Below are positions 1 to 6,390 of a stretch of DNA of 14,106 bases, in pieces. Made by a program: the position numbers and the translations under genes. The notes beneath the pieces were generated by a model that ran no database searches, had not been told where the DNA came from, and saw only the letters and a program-made list of their open reading frames with translations. Location: contig CAYGRY010000070.1 of the NCBI GenBank assembly GCA_964352405.1, positions 1-14,106 of the forward strand. The letters are read 5' to 3'. Each line of letters begins with the position of its first letter. Position 1 is the stretch's first letter. The DNA is from UBA4207 sp964352405. Lineage in GTDB: Bacteria; Bdellovibrionota; Bacteriovoracia; Bacteriovoracales; Bacteriovoracaceae.

Positions 1-54
1 TATCAAAACTTGGACTTTGGTTATATCCCCCTAGCTGATTATATAAACCTCTAG
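1..54 (+). CDS. C-terminal end of an upstream gene (partial)
   Basis: An open frame runs from the first base to a TAG at 52-54 and gives about 17 residues (YQNLDFGYIPLADYINL). A rho-independent terminator follows 27 bases later on the same strand, which fits this being the true 3' end of a gene that starts outside the window. The fragment is too short to name; no function is proposed. Confidence 0.5.
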   Translation, partial: YQNLDFGYIPLADYINL

Positions 55-80
55 AATAAAAAATATAGATCACTCACAAA

Positions 81-110
81 AGCTCAGAATTAATGATTCT
101 GGGCTTTTTT
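81..110 (+). terminator. Rho-independent terminator of the upstream gene
   Basis: A 10-bp stem (81-90 with 96-105, one G-T wobble) closes a 5-base loop and runs into T residues at 105-110. On the minus strand the wobble becomes an A-C mismatch and the T run is poorer, so the element is best oriented for plus-strand transcripts ending at base 54. Confidence 0.8.
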
Positions 111-149
111 GTATCCATAACCCAGTGGTCGTGGATTCAATAAAAAAAG

Positions 150-226
150 TGGTGGGACATGTAGGACTTGAACCTACGACCAACCGGTTATGAGCCGGTA
201 GCTCTAACCAACTGAGCTAATGTCCC
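150..226 (-). tRNA. tRNA with CAU anticodon (elongator Met or Ile2)
   Basis: The minus strand folds into a complete 77-base cloverleaf. It has a perfect 7-bp acceptor stem (GGGACAT with ATGTCCC), a D stem GCTC/GAGC, a 5-bp anticodon stem ACCGG/CCGGT holding the loop CTCATAA, a T stem GTAGG/CCTAC, and an encoded CCA at 150-152. The anticodon is CAT. The first pair is G-C and the anticodon stem lacks the three G-C pairs of initiators, so it is not initiator tRNA. CAT tRNAs can be elongator Met or the Ile2 species whose C34 is changed to lysidine by TilS. From memory, the anticodon-arm/variable/T-arm sequence resembles bacterial Ile2 more than Met, but I cannot settle this. A run of seven T follows the CCA (142-148 on the complement) and may help termination. 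Confidence 0.95.
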
Positions 227-241
227 CTAGAACTTCCATCC

Positions 242-270
242 TTTATACTTGGTTTTTTTAGAATGGTCGA
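242..270 (-). promoter_or_regulatory. Probable sigma70-type promoter of the CAU tRNA
   Basis: Read on the minus strand, TCGACC (265-270, 4 of 6 to consensus) and TATAAA (242-247, 5 of 6) are separated by 17 bases. The -10 box sits 15 bases before the mature tRNA 5' end, so a short leader of roughly 8-10 bases would be removed by RNase P. The placement is good; the -35 box is only moderate. Confidence 0.55.
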
Positions 271-324
271 GATTAGGCCAAAGTTATATCGTGGTGTTAC
301 GATCGACTAAAGGGGCGGACCGTC

Positions 325-1119
325 ATGAAGTTTTGGAAATATAGTGGAGCTGGAAATGATTTTATCTTATTCGCACAGCTTAACGAAAAGATAGAGCGAA
401 TTGATCTGGCAAAGCTTTGTGATCGAAAATTCGGCATCGGAGCTGATGGGGTTTTATTTGTAAAAAAACTTGAAAGTGACCCTGATTTTCAAATGATATA
501 TTTTAATGCCGATGGCGGTGAAGTAGAGATGTGTGGCAATGGCGCAAGATCTTGTGCTCATTGGTTTGGACATCAATTTAATAAATCTAAGATGAAGTTT
601 CTAACGTCTTCTAAATCTAAGTATCAAGCTGAGTTAATGAAAGATGATTCAGTTAAGGTCACAATGAATGAGTTAAAAGATGTCGCTGCGATTGCGGTCG
701 AAGACTTTTATCCAACGAATGATTCGCTCTACCTTAATACAGGCGTACCTCATACAGTTATTATTCTTAATCAAGAGGATGATATCAATGCTCAAAAATG
801 GATGCAGGATGCTCCAAGGCTCAGAGCAGATAAGCGCTTTGAAAAAGGCTGCAATATTAATTTTGTAAAAGTAATGAGAGATGGAGAAATCAGGCTTAGA
901 ACTTTTGAGCGAGGTGTGGAGGCTGAGACTCTCGCTTGCGGAACAGGTGCAGTTGCAGCTGCTCGCTTTCTAAATCAAAAATATGATTGGAAAAATATAA
1001 CGATTCACGTTGCTGGTGGAGTATTAAGTGCTGAATTCATTGCGGATCAATGTTGGCTCGCTGGGCCTGCGCAAAATGTATTTGAAGGCGAAGTTAACTT
1101 AGAAAACTTTTTAACTTAA
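325..1119 (+). CDS. dapF: Diaminopimelate epimerase
   Basis: This enzyme interconverts LL- and meso-2,6-diaminopimelate. It is a PLP-independent cytosolic step of lysine synthesis, and its product also cross-links Gram-negative peptidoglycan. The 264-residue length is normal for the family. The start MKFWKYSGAGNDF matches the conserved N-terminus, and an AGGGG ribosome site lies 9 bases upstream. Both catalytic cysteines are present: Cys70 in MCGNGARS and Cys205 in LACGTGAV. Other family blocks include GVPH (140-143), NINFV (177-181) and RTFERGVEAET (192-202). One small deviation is Ser in place of the usual Cys in the GNGARC context, followed immediately by Cys77. The gene stands alone on its strand, and its 3' end overlaps the convergent VanZ-like gene by 26 bases, with no terminator hairpin seen. 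No other lysine gene is in the window. Confidence 0.97.
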   Translation: MKFWKYSGAGNDFILFAQLNEKIERIDLAKLCDRKFGIGADGVLFVKKLESDPDFQMIYFNADGGEVEMCGNGARSCAHWFGHQFNKSKMKFLTSSKSKYQAELMKDDSVKVTMNELKDVAAIAVEDFYPTNDSLYLNTGVPHTVIILNQEDDINAQKWMQDAPRLRADKRFEKGCNINFVKVMRDGEIRLRTFERGVEAETLACGTGAVAAARFLNQKYDWKNITIHVAGGVLSAEFIADQCWLAGPAQNVFEGEVNLENFLT

Positions 1120-1444
1120 AAATTGCTAAACCAATCATGATTCCAGTTGTGTTCGCGACGATGTCCATTAACTCAAAACTTCTATGGGGAGTCAGGTTTT
1201 GAAGTAGTTCAATACTGACTCCAAATAAAAAAAGTACGATAAAAGTCTTTTGAACCTTTGTTTTGGTCCACATGAACCAGAGGGCGAAAAACAAATAATA
1301 AGAGCAATGAAAAACTTTGTCCCATGCAAATGTACTTACATGGTTTGATACAGGTAATTGAATAAAAAATACCGGACTAAAAACAACAAATGCAATAATC
1401 GCACTATTTCTTTTTAAATTTGTGGTGATTGTATTGTTGGTCAT
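1094..1444 (-). CDS. VanZ-like family membrane protein
   Basis: This is a small integral membrane protein of the VanZ-like family (named after the teicoplanin-resistance protein VanZ); most members have no known activity. From the ATG at 1444 it has 116 residues, the usual size. It shows the family pattern: a first hydrophobic segment after NLKRNS, then WDKVFHCSYYLFFALWF (conserved DK and H near the start of helix 2), GVSIELLQNLTPHR (E and Q in helix 3, then R) and LMDIVANTTGIMIGL (D and N in the last helix). The frame stays open 37 codons further upstream, to 1555, but those codons overlap the divergent gene and are not membrane-like, so I chose the inner ATG; no good ribosome site marks it. 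The 3' end overlaps dapF. Confidence 0.8.
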   Translation of the reverse strand: MTNNTITTNLKRNSAIIAFVVFSPVFFIQLPVSNHVSTFAWDKVFHCSYYLFFALWFMWTKTKVQKTFIVLFLFGVSIELLQNLTPHRSFELMDIVANTTGIMIGLAIFKLKSFLS

Positions 1445-1472
1445 TGATGTTTTGAAGAGTATCATAAGAACC

Positions 1473-1880
1473 GTGAAATCAGCCATGATCATTCTATTCA
1501 TCCTTATGTTAGCACCTCTAAATGCCAAGGCGCGTCTATTGTTAAATGTCAGCATTCTTCACCACAAAGGAATTGATAAAGGTATTACTCTACTTAGTGA
1601 GTTTCACTCCAAGGAAGAAGTTCCGCCTAAGAAAGAATTTAAAATAAAAATGCGTGAAGGAGTTGAAGTCTCTTTGATTGTAGACTTTCCCTTAGACCCC
1701 ACCGTCTATGGTCCGAGTTCAAAAATCTCCGTAGAAGGTAAAGTATTTTCTGATTCAGGCAAGGAGCTATCGACTATAGGAAATGGTCAAACCATTGAAG
1801 TTGGTGAGCAGTTAGCATTTGAAGTAAAAGATAATATCGGACAACTCATTGAAGTCTTTTTAAAACCTGAATTTAAATGA
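1473..1880 (+). CDS. Small secreted protein of unknown function
   Basis: The protein is about 135 residues and has a clear Sec signal peptide if it starts at the GTG at 1473: MKSAMIILFILMLAPLNAKA, with probable cleavage after AKA. An in-frame TTG at 1452, GTGs at 1422/1425 and an ATG at 1485 are alternative starts. The longer versions add hydrophobic residues that look unnatural. The mature part is rich in beta-prone residues (VSLIVDF, ISVEGKVF, IGQLIEVFL), has no cysteine and matches no family I recognise. Its last codons overlap tlyA (ATGA, 1877-1880), so the two are probably translated together. The start lies only about 28 bases from the start of the divergent VanZ-like gene. Its role is unknown; a periplasmic location is inferred. 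Confidence 0.7.
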   Translation: MKSAMIILFILMLAPLNAKARLLLNVSILHHKGIDKGITLLSEFHSKEEVPPKKEFKIKMREGVEVSLIVDFPLDPTVYGPSSKISVEGKVFSDSGKELSTIGNGQTIEVGEQLAFEVKDNIGQLIEVFLKPEFK

Positions 1881-2641
1881 AAGATAGACTCGATAAAATC
1901 TTGGTTAAACTTGAGCTTGCCTCAACAAGATCTCAGGCCTTGGACTTTATTAAAAGTGGTGCTGTTTATGAAGCAGGACTTCGAATCACAAAGCCATCAT
2001 ACTTAACAACTGGTGAAAATGTAGAAGTGCGAGCTCAAACACATTATGTTGGTCGAGGTGCATTGAAGTTATTGGACGCTCTAGAGCAATTTAACGTCGA
2101 AATTAAAAATAAAGTCTGCGCAGATATAGGCGCTTCAACTGGTGGATTTACGCAGGTTTTGCTTGAGAAAGAAGCGCAAAAAGTTTTCTCCATAGATGTT
2201 GGTACGGATCAGTTAGATCAAAGAATTAAGAATGACTCAAGAGTTGTCGAGATGTCCCAGACAAATATTCGAAATGTAGAAACCTTATCAGAGCTTGTTG
2301 ATATTATCGTGGCAGACCTTTCGTTTATAAGCTTAGAGTTGGTATTACCTGTAATGGCTAAACTCATTAAAGATCACGCAGACTTAATTTTGCTCGTGAA
2401 GCCACAGTTTGAGGTCGGAAGAAATGGTATTGATAAAAACGGTCTTGTGAAGTCATCGCAGTACCGTCTCGAGGCGATGTATAAAATATTTCAATGCGCT
2501 GAAAAGTTAGGACTTGGTATAATGGCTGCGAGTAAATGTTCTGTCGTTGGAAAAACGGGTAATCAGGAATATTTATACTGGCTTAAGCCCGGGATTCAAT
2601 CAAAAGTGAGTCTCGTCAACCTTGAGGAGTTATCTCGATGA
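1877..2641 (+). CDS. tlyA: TlyA family rRNA methyltransferase (S4 domain plus FtsJ-like domain)
   Basis: The protein has 254 residues. An S4 RNA-binding domain occupies about residues 1-60 (RLDKILVKLELASTRSQAL...). A Rossmann-type SAM-dependent methyltransferase domain follows, with the SAM loop DIGASTGGFT at 83-92. Catalytic-type residues of the K-D-K-E FtsJ set are visible: Lys64 in GRGALKLL, Asp147 in VADLSFISL and Lys175 in LVKPQFE. Characterised TlyA proteins 2'-O-methylate ribosomal RNA and affect capreomycin sensitivity; the older label 'hemolysin' comes from the same family. The start ATG overlaps the previous stop, and the 3' end overlaps the LOG gene by ATGA, so this is the middle gene of a three-gene unit. 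The exact rRNA target cannot be told from sequence. Confidence 0.93.
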   Translation: MKDRLDKILVKLELASTRSQALDFIKSGAVYEAGLRITKPSYLTTGENVEVRAQTHYVGRGALKLLDALEQFNVEIKNKVCADIGASTGGFTQVLLEKEAQKVFSIDVGTDQLDQRIKNDSRVVEMSQTNIRNVETLSELVDIIVADLSFISLELVLPVMAKLIKDHADLILLVKPQFEVGRNGIDKNGLVKSSQYRLEAMYKIFQCAEKLGLGIMAASKCSVVGKTGNQEYLYWLKPGIQSKVSLVNLEELSR

Positions 2642-3180
2642 ATGTTGCTATATTTTGCGGTTCTGCCAAAGGCAAATCAGATACTTATTTAAAAATGGCA
2701 CAAGAACTGGCGGAAGTTTTTAAAAAGAATGAATTTGATCTCGTTTATGGAGGGGCAAGTGTTGGCGTTATGGGCACACTGGCCGATGCATGTCTTGCAA
2801 GAGGTCGAAAAGTTTTAGGGGTCATTCCAAAATCTTTGGTTGATTGGGAAGTGGCTCACGAAAATCTAACTGACCTCGTAATAGTTGATACAATGCATAA
2901 GCGAAAGGAAATTATGTATCTTCGCTCAAGTGCTTTTGTTGTTATTCCTGGTGGCTTCGGCACTCTCGACGAGTGCTTTGAAATCCTAACGTGGGCACAG
3001 CTTAAGTTGCACTCTAAGCCCGTGTTTATATTAAATCATAATGGCTTTTATGACTTCTTGCGCGAACACATCAATAGAGCTCAGCAAGAAGGATTTATCA
3101 GTGCTCAGCATGTCGCCCTTTTGCAATTCGTGGATAATATTGAAAGCTTAGAAAAGTCTCTTGTTAAACTAAAGGTATAG
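2638..3180 (+). CDS. LOG family protein (cytokinin riboside 5'-monophosphate phosphoribohydrolase-like)
   Basis: This 180-residue Rossmann-fold protein carries the LOG signatures MHKRK (86-90) and PGGFGTLDE (104-112). Arg89, Lys90 and Glu112 are the expected catalytic-site residues, and VYGGASVGVMG (36-46) is the nucleotide-binding start. Family members cut the N-glycosidic bond of nucleoside 5'-monophosphates; in bacteria many act on AMP or salvage nucleotides, and the old label is 'lysine decarboxylase-like', which is not supported. A GAGGAG ribosome site lies 8 bases before the ATG, inside the tlyA end, and the genes overlap by ATGA. A hairpin follows two bases after the stop. Confidence 0.93.
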   Translation: MNVAIFCGSAKGKSDTYLKMAQELAEVFKKNEFDLVYGGASVGVMGTLADACLARGRKVLGVIPKSLVDWEVAHENLTDLVIVDTMHKRKEIMYLRSSAFVVIPGGFGTLDECFEILTWAQLKLHSKPVFILNHNGFYDFLREHINRAQQEGFISAQHVALLQFVDNIESLEKSLVKLKV

Positions 3181-3182
3181 CC

Positions 3183-3205
3183 GTGTTGTGTTGCCAATAC
3201 AGCAC
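3183..3205 (+). other. Hairpin after the LOG gene, no T run
   Basis: Ten bases (3183-3192) pair fully with 3196-3205, counting two G-T wobbles, across a 3-base loop. The stem begins two bases after the LOG stop codon but is not followed by a T run, so it is not a classic terminator. It may protect the 3' end of the tlyA-LOG message. It also contains the -35 box of the next promoter. Confidence 0.5.
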
Positions 3206-3219
3206 AGACACCCTATACT
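3191..3219 (+). promoter_or_regulatory. Sigma70-type promoter for cytochrome c / carbonic anhydrase unit
   Basis: TTGCCA (3191-3196, 5 of 6) and TATACT (3214-3219, 5 of 6) are separated by an ideal 17 bases. Transcription would begin near 3226 and give a leader of about 34 bases before the ATG at 3260. The -35 box is buried in the hairpin that follows the LOG gene. Confidence 0.75.
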
Positions 3220-3259
3220 TCTGGGTACTTAGACCACTTACTACGCCTTCGGAGTGACC

Positions 3260-3754
3260 ATGACTCGGTTAGTGCTATTTATTTCATTTTTAGTTGCAGT
3301 TGTTTTAGTGATGTCACTTGGCTCATTTAAAAATCTGACTGTGGACAATAAAAGCTTCACCTATTCTGAAGTTAAAAAAAATTATGACGAGAAATTAGAG
3401 ACAATTGAAAAGCTTGAAGAAGCAAGATTGGCTGCTCTTAAAAAAGCGACTGAAGAAGAAGAGCCTGTAGAAGAAGGCCCGCTTGTCGTTCTTGATACGC
3501 CTCAACTTGAAAGCGGCCATTCTCTCTATGGCAAATGTATTGTTTGTCACGGTAAAGCCGGTGAAGGTAAAAAATCTCAAAATGCACCGGCCATCGGTGG
3601 ACAGTTTGATTGGTATATCGAAAAGCAAGTTGTAGCGATGCAAACTGGTGAGCGTGTTAACCAAGTCATGATGCCATATATTCGTGCTCTATCTGCTCAG
3701 GACATCAAGGATTTATCAGCTTATATTTCTAAGCTTCCTTGGGCAAAAAAGTAA
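3260..3754 (+). CDS. Membrane-anchored c-type cytochrome, one haem
   Basis: The protein has 164 residues. An N-terminal hydrophobic segment (about residues 2-22) acts as an uncleaved anchor or signal. A charged, coiled-coil-prone linker rich in Lys and Glu follows (about 35-75), then a class I cytochrome c domain. The haem site is CIVCH (Cys93, Cys96, His97), and the probable sixth ligand is Met137 or Met138 in VMMPYIRAL. The helix DLSAYISKLP closes the domain in the usual way. It would carry electrons on the periplasmic face of the inner membrane; partners are unknown. I chose ATG 3260 because GGAG lies 5 bases before it; an upstream GTG at 3254 lacks such a site. The stop codon abuts the start of the next gene. 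Confidence 0.92.
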   Translation: MTRLVLFISFLVAVVLVMSLGSFKNLTVDNKSFTYSEVKKNYDEKLETIEKLEEARLAALKKATEEEEPVEEGPLVVLDTPQLESGHSLYGKCIVCHGKAGEGKKSQNAPAIGGQFDWYIEKQVVAMQTGERVNQVMMPYIRALSAQDIKDLSAYISKLPWAKK

Positions 3755-4285
3755 ATGTCGATTTATAGTTATAAAGATTTTTCACCACAGCTAGGTGAAG
3801 GTGTTTATATTGCTCCCTCTGCTGATGTCATTGGCAGAGTTTATCTCGAAAAAAATGTAAATCTTTGGCATCAAGTTGTTGCTCGAGGTGATGTTAACGA
3901 TATTCACATTGGAGAGGGTACTAATATTCAAGACCTCTCTATGTTACATGTAGTTGAAGAAATACCTCTTATCATCGGTAAAGGTGTGAGTGTTGGGCAT
4001 GGAGCGATTATTCATGCTTGCACCATAGGCGATCACTGTTTGATTGGAATGGGTTCAATAATCCTAGACGGCGCTGAGATAGGCGATCACTGTGTTGTGG
4101 CCGCGGGTTCAGTCGTTGCACCTGGAAAGAAGTATCCATCAAACTCAATGATTATGGGTTCTCCTGCAAAGGTTGTGCGCCAGCTTACCGATAAAGAGTA
4201 TGAAGGTTATGGTAACCACTATAAGAGCTACCTTAAGTATAAAGACGATTTTCAAGATCCAACAATCGTAAAAATCTGCAATTAA
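3755..4285 (+). CDS. Gamma-carbonic anhydrase-like (YrdA/CaiE) hexapeptide-repeat protein
   Basis: This 176-residue left-handed beta-helix protein is built of hexapeptide turns (for example IGEGTN, IGKGVS, IGDHCL, IGDHCV). The three zinc-type histidines have the family spacing: His65 in MLHV, His82 and His87 in GHGAIIH. The blocks VVARGDVNDIHIGEGTNIQD and GSPAKVVRQLTD are typical of the YrdA/PaaY branch. Members bind Zn or Fe as trimers; some hydrate CO2 while many have no proven activity, so the enzyme function is likely but unproven. The ATG directly follows the cytochrome stop with no spacer, so translation is probably coupled. A possible terminator follows. Confidence 0.92.
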   Translation: MSIYSYKDFSPQLGEGVYIAPSADVIGRVYLEKNVNLWHQVVARGDVNDIHIGEGTNIQDLSMLHVVEEIPLIIGKGVSVGHGAIIHACTIGDHCLIGMGSIILDGAEIGDHCVVAAGSVVAPGKKYPSNSMIMGSPAKVVRQLTDKEYEGYGNHYKSYLKYKDDFQDPTIVKICN

Positions 4286-4289
4286 TTTT

Positions 4290-4314
4290 GGCAGTTAAAA
4301 GTCTGTCTTTTTTT
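4290..4314 (+). terminator. Probable rho-independent terminator after the carbonic anhydrase gene
   Basis: A short stem GGCAG (4290-4294) with CTGTC (4303-4307), including one G-T pair, closes an 8-base loop and is followed by seven T (4308-4314). The stem is weak but the T run and the position, 4 bases after the stop codon, are right. Confidence 0.55.
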
Positions 4315-4370
4315 AGTGGCTTATATGTAAGTCTCAGTAATCACATCAAAAAATAAATCTACTTAAAGAA

Positions 4371-4400
4371 TTGTCATTGAGATTCCGAATAGTTGATTAT
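4371..4400 (+). promoter_or_regulatory. Possible promoter for the Cys-rich secreted protein
   Basis: TTGTCA (4371-4376, 5 of 6) lies 18 bases before GATTAT (4395-4400, 4 of 6) in a very AT-rich 120-base gap, and AGGA (4425-4428) lies 9 bases before the ATG. The region is AT-rich enough that the -10 match could be chance. Confidence 0.35.
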
Positions 4401-4437
4401 TATTATCAGAAGCCGTTTTTAATTAGGATCAAATATT

Positions 4438-6390
4438 ATGAATAAATTTTTAATCTTAATAGTTCTTATCCCTTTGCAGATATTTGCTCAGGACATAAGT
4501 ACCTTTTGCCAAGCGGTTGAAGAGCCTAATAACACATGCGCTGAACTATTGAACCTGAGTTCAGACGGTGCTCCTTGTGAAAATTGTAATGAGTTAGCGG
4601 CAAGAGTTATTTCGACGTATAAACAAAAAGTTCCCGTTTCAGTTGTTAAAGAACTATGTCAATTACCGGATGTTAATCCTAGCGCTCCTGAAAATGTGGA
4701 GCTTGACCAGTTTTGTACAAACCCATCAAGTTCAATTTGTTCAAACTCATCTTATGCACTAGATGTTAAGGAATTAATCAATACACTTCCAAGTAATCAA
4801 CGAAATAATTGGCTTGGATATTTTTATCAGATTAAAAATAATGCAATAGCTAGTGATCAAAATGGAAAACATCTTAATATTAGAGATTTAAATAAAAGGT
4901 CTGAGGAATTTAAAAAGCAAATATTTAAGGGTAAAACGAATGATGCTAACTTAATTACTTCATTTGCTGCGGATTCAATAAAAAGATTTAGCAGTGATGG
5001 TAACACATCAACGGGGCGCGATGAGCTCAAAAAATCAATCGTCAAAAACTATTCAACCGTTATAGATATTGCCAAAGAAAGTTCTTTAAATTCGCATGAT
5101 GGTTACAAAGTTAGAGCAAATAATTTAAGTGAAAATCTTGAAGATAAACTAGCCACAGCTGACGAGTTTTTAGGGTTAATACAGCCTAGTCCTGTTCCTG
5201 ATTCTTGGAAAAATGAAGCTGGTAAAGAATACTGGGTGACTCGCTATGGTCAATACCTTAGTGAATGTGGCAATGACGGATTAAATCCAAGAGTCTTTTA
5301 TTCTCGTTTTAAAATGAACGGCACAGGAGAAACACAAGAGAAGCTAGTTGTTTGTCCTGGCTTTGCTTTAAAGTTAAAAAATAATCCTAATGATAAAGAT
5401 ATTCTAGCAAGTGAAATCTCAAGAGCTTCAGCTGATTATTTAGCAATGAATTCTTCTGGTTTTAATAAAGAAACTCGAGGCGATCAGTTTGATGAATCAG
5501 AAGAGATAGATCCTAAAGAAAAAGAATATTTAAGATGTCACTTTTATGCGAGTAGTTTGAAAAATTGCTACCCAGAAACAGATAATTCGAACGCTAAATG
5601 TAATCGTGAGTCCGAAAATATGGGTGTAGCTAGTCGACTCCACAACGAAATGTTAGGTAAATTTGTTGAAGCTAAAGGCTTAAAAGGCCTTGATGCTAAA
5701 AAATGGATGGAAAAAAGTTTGAAGGGTTCGTGTCAAGATAGAGTCCCTGAAGCTTTTTCGGCAGGATTAAGAAAAGCGCTCAATTGTCAGGTTGGAATAA
5801 ATTTCGAGAAGGCTTGTAATGCTGATGGAAGTGCAAGCGTAGAAGATAGTGATAACTCTTCGGGATTATCTTGCGTTTCAGCTTGTTTAAATGATTCTTG
5901 TACAAACGATCCAATCTTAACAAAGCCTAGCCCACGAGGAGATAGTAGTCTTCAGGGTGGTGCTACAAGAGTACTTGCTCCCGCAACTCTAGGACCTGGT
6001 TATTCCGGCCGAAGATCATGCTTTTATAACACCTCAGGTTCAAGTGCTTATCAGGCAGCCCTTCCAAAGGGATACCGATGTCCAAATGGTGCTCATGCTA
6101 GCTCGTGCGATTTAGACAAAGAGCCAAATTGTTTAATCACTTGGCAGAGAAATTCTAACGATAAACGTGGTGTGACTTGTTTATATAATAATGCAAAAAA
6201 AGGAACGATGCCGAATAGGATTGATCGAAATCAAGAGTTAGTATTACAAGAGGCAATGTACTTAAAAGACTGTCTGATTAGTAAACGATATATTATAAAT
6301 ACTTCAAGAGGTTATGAATTAAGAACTCAGCACCTTGATAGTCCAGATACTGCAGGTCAAGATATTCCTGGAGCTAGTAACCTAAGATAA
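4438..6390 (+). CDS. Large cysteine-rich secreted protein of unknown function
   Basis: The protein has 650 residues and a clear Sec signal peptide (MNKFLILIVLIPLQIFA, cleavage before QD). The mature part has 24 cysteines, an even number that fits disulphide pairing outside the cytoplasm. They cluster at the N-terminus (about 24-100), around C277 and C306 (LVVCPGFAL), around 370-400, at 479-488 (CVSACLNDSC) and in a C-terminal module of about 525-585. Two similar elements, SCFYN (C528) and TCLYN (C581), bracket that module. The middle region (about 130-260) is Lys/Asn/Ser-rich and helical. I recognise no family. It has its own AGGA ribosome site and stands alone on its strand; the 3' end overlaps the SGNH gene by 17 bases. 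Signal peptide and cysteines suggest a periplasmic, surface or exported protein. There is no C-terminal aromatic anchor or membrane segment. Confidence 0.85.
   Translation: MNKFLILIVLIPLQIFAQDISTFCQAVEEPNNTCAELLNLSSDGAPCENCNELAARVISTYKQKVPVSVVKELCQLPDVNPSAPENVELDQFCTNPSSSICSNSSYALDVKELINTLPSNQRNNWLGYFYQIKNNAIASDQNGKHLNIRDLNKRSEEFKKQIFKGKTNDANLITSFAADSIKRFSSDGNTSTGRDELKKSIVKNYSTVIDIAKESSLNSHDGYKVRANNLSENLEDKLATADEFLGLIQPSPVPDSWKNEAGKEYWVTRYGQYLSECGNDGLNPRVFYSRFKMNGTGETQEKLVVCPGFALKLKNNPNDKDILASEISRASADYLAMNSSGFNKETRGDQFDESEEIDPKEKEYLRCHFYASSLKNCYPETDNSNAKCNRESENMGVASRLHNEMLGKFVEAKGLKGLDAKKWMEKSLKGSCQDRVPEAFSAGLRKALNCQVGINFEKACNADGSASVEDSDNSSGLSCVSACLNDSCTNDPILTKPSPRGDSSLQGGATRVLAPATLGPGYSGRRSCFYNTSGSSAYQAALPKGYRCPNGAHASSCDLDKEPNCLITWQRNSNDKRGVTCLYNNAKKGTMPNRIDRNQELVLQEAMYLKDCLISKRYIINTSRGYELRTQHLDSPDTAGQDIPGASNLR

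Noticed and set aside
1445..1555. Longer N-terminus for the VanZ-like protein starting at 1555
   Set aside because: The extra 37 residues lie on the signal-peptide coding region of the divergent gene and do not resemble the family; the ATG at 1444 gives the expected size.
1877..2641. Haemolysin toxin
   Set aside because: TlyA proteins were once named haemolysins, but the S4 domain, SAM loop and catalytic Lys/Asp/Lys residues indicate an RNA methyltransferase; there is no signal peptide.
2638..3180. Lysine decarboxylase
   Set aside because: The old database label for PGGxGTxxE proteins is misleading; LOG-type residues are present and no PLP-binding motif exists.
5980..6200. A tandem repeat array in the Cys-rich protein
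   Set aside because: Only two short elements (SCFYN and TCLYN) are alike; the flanking residues differ, so no true repeat unit can be defined.
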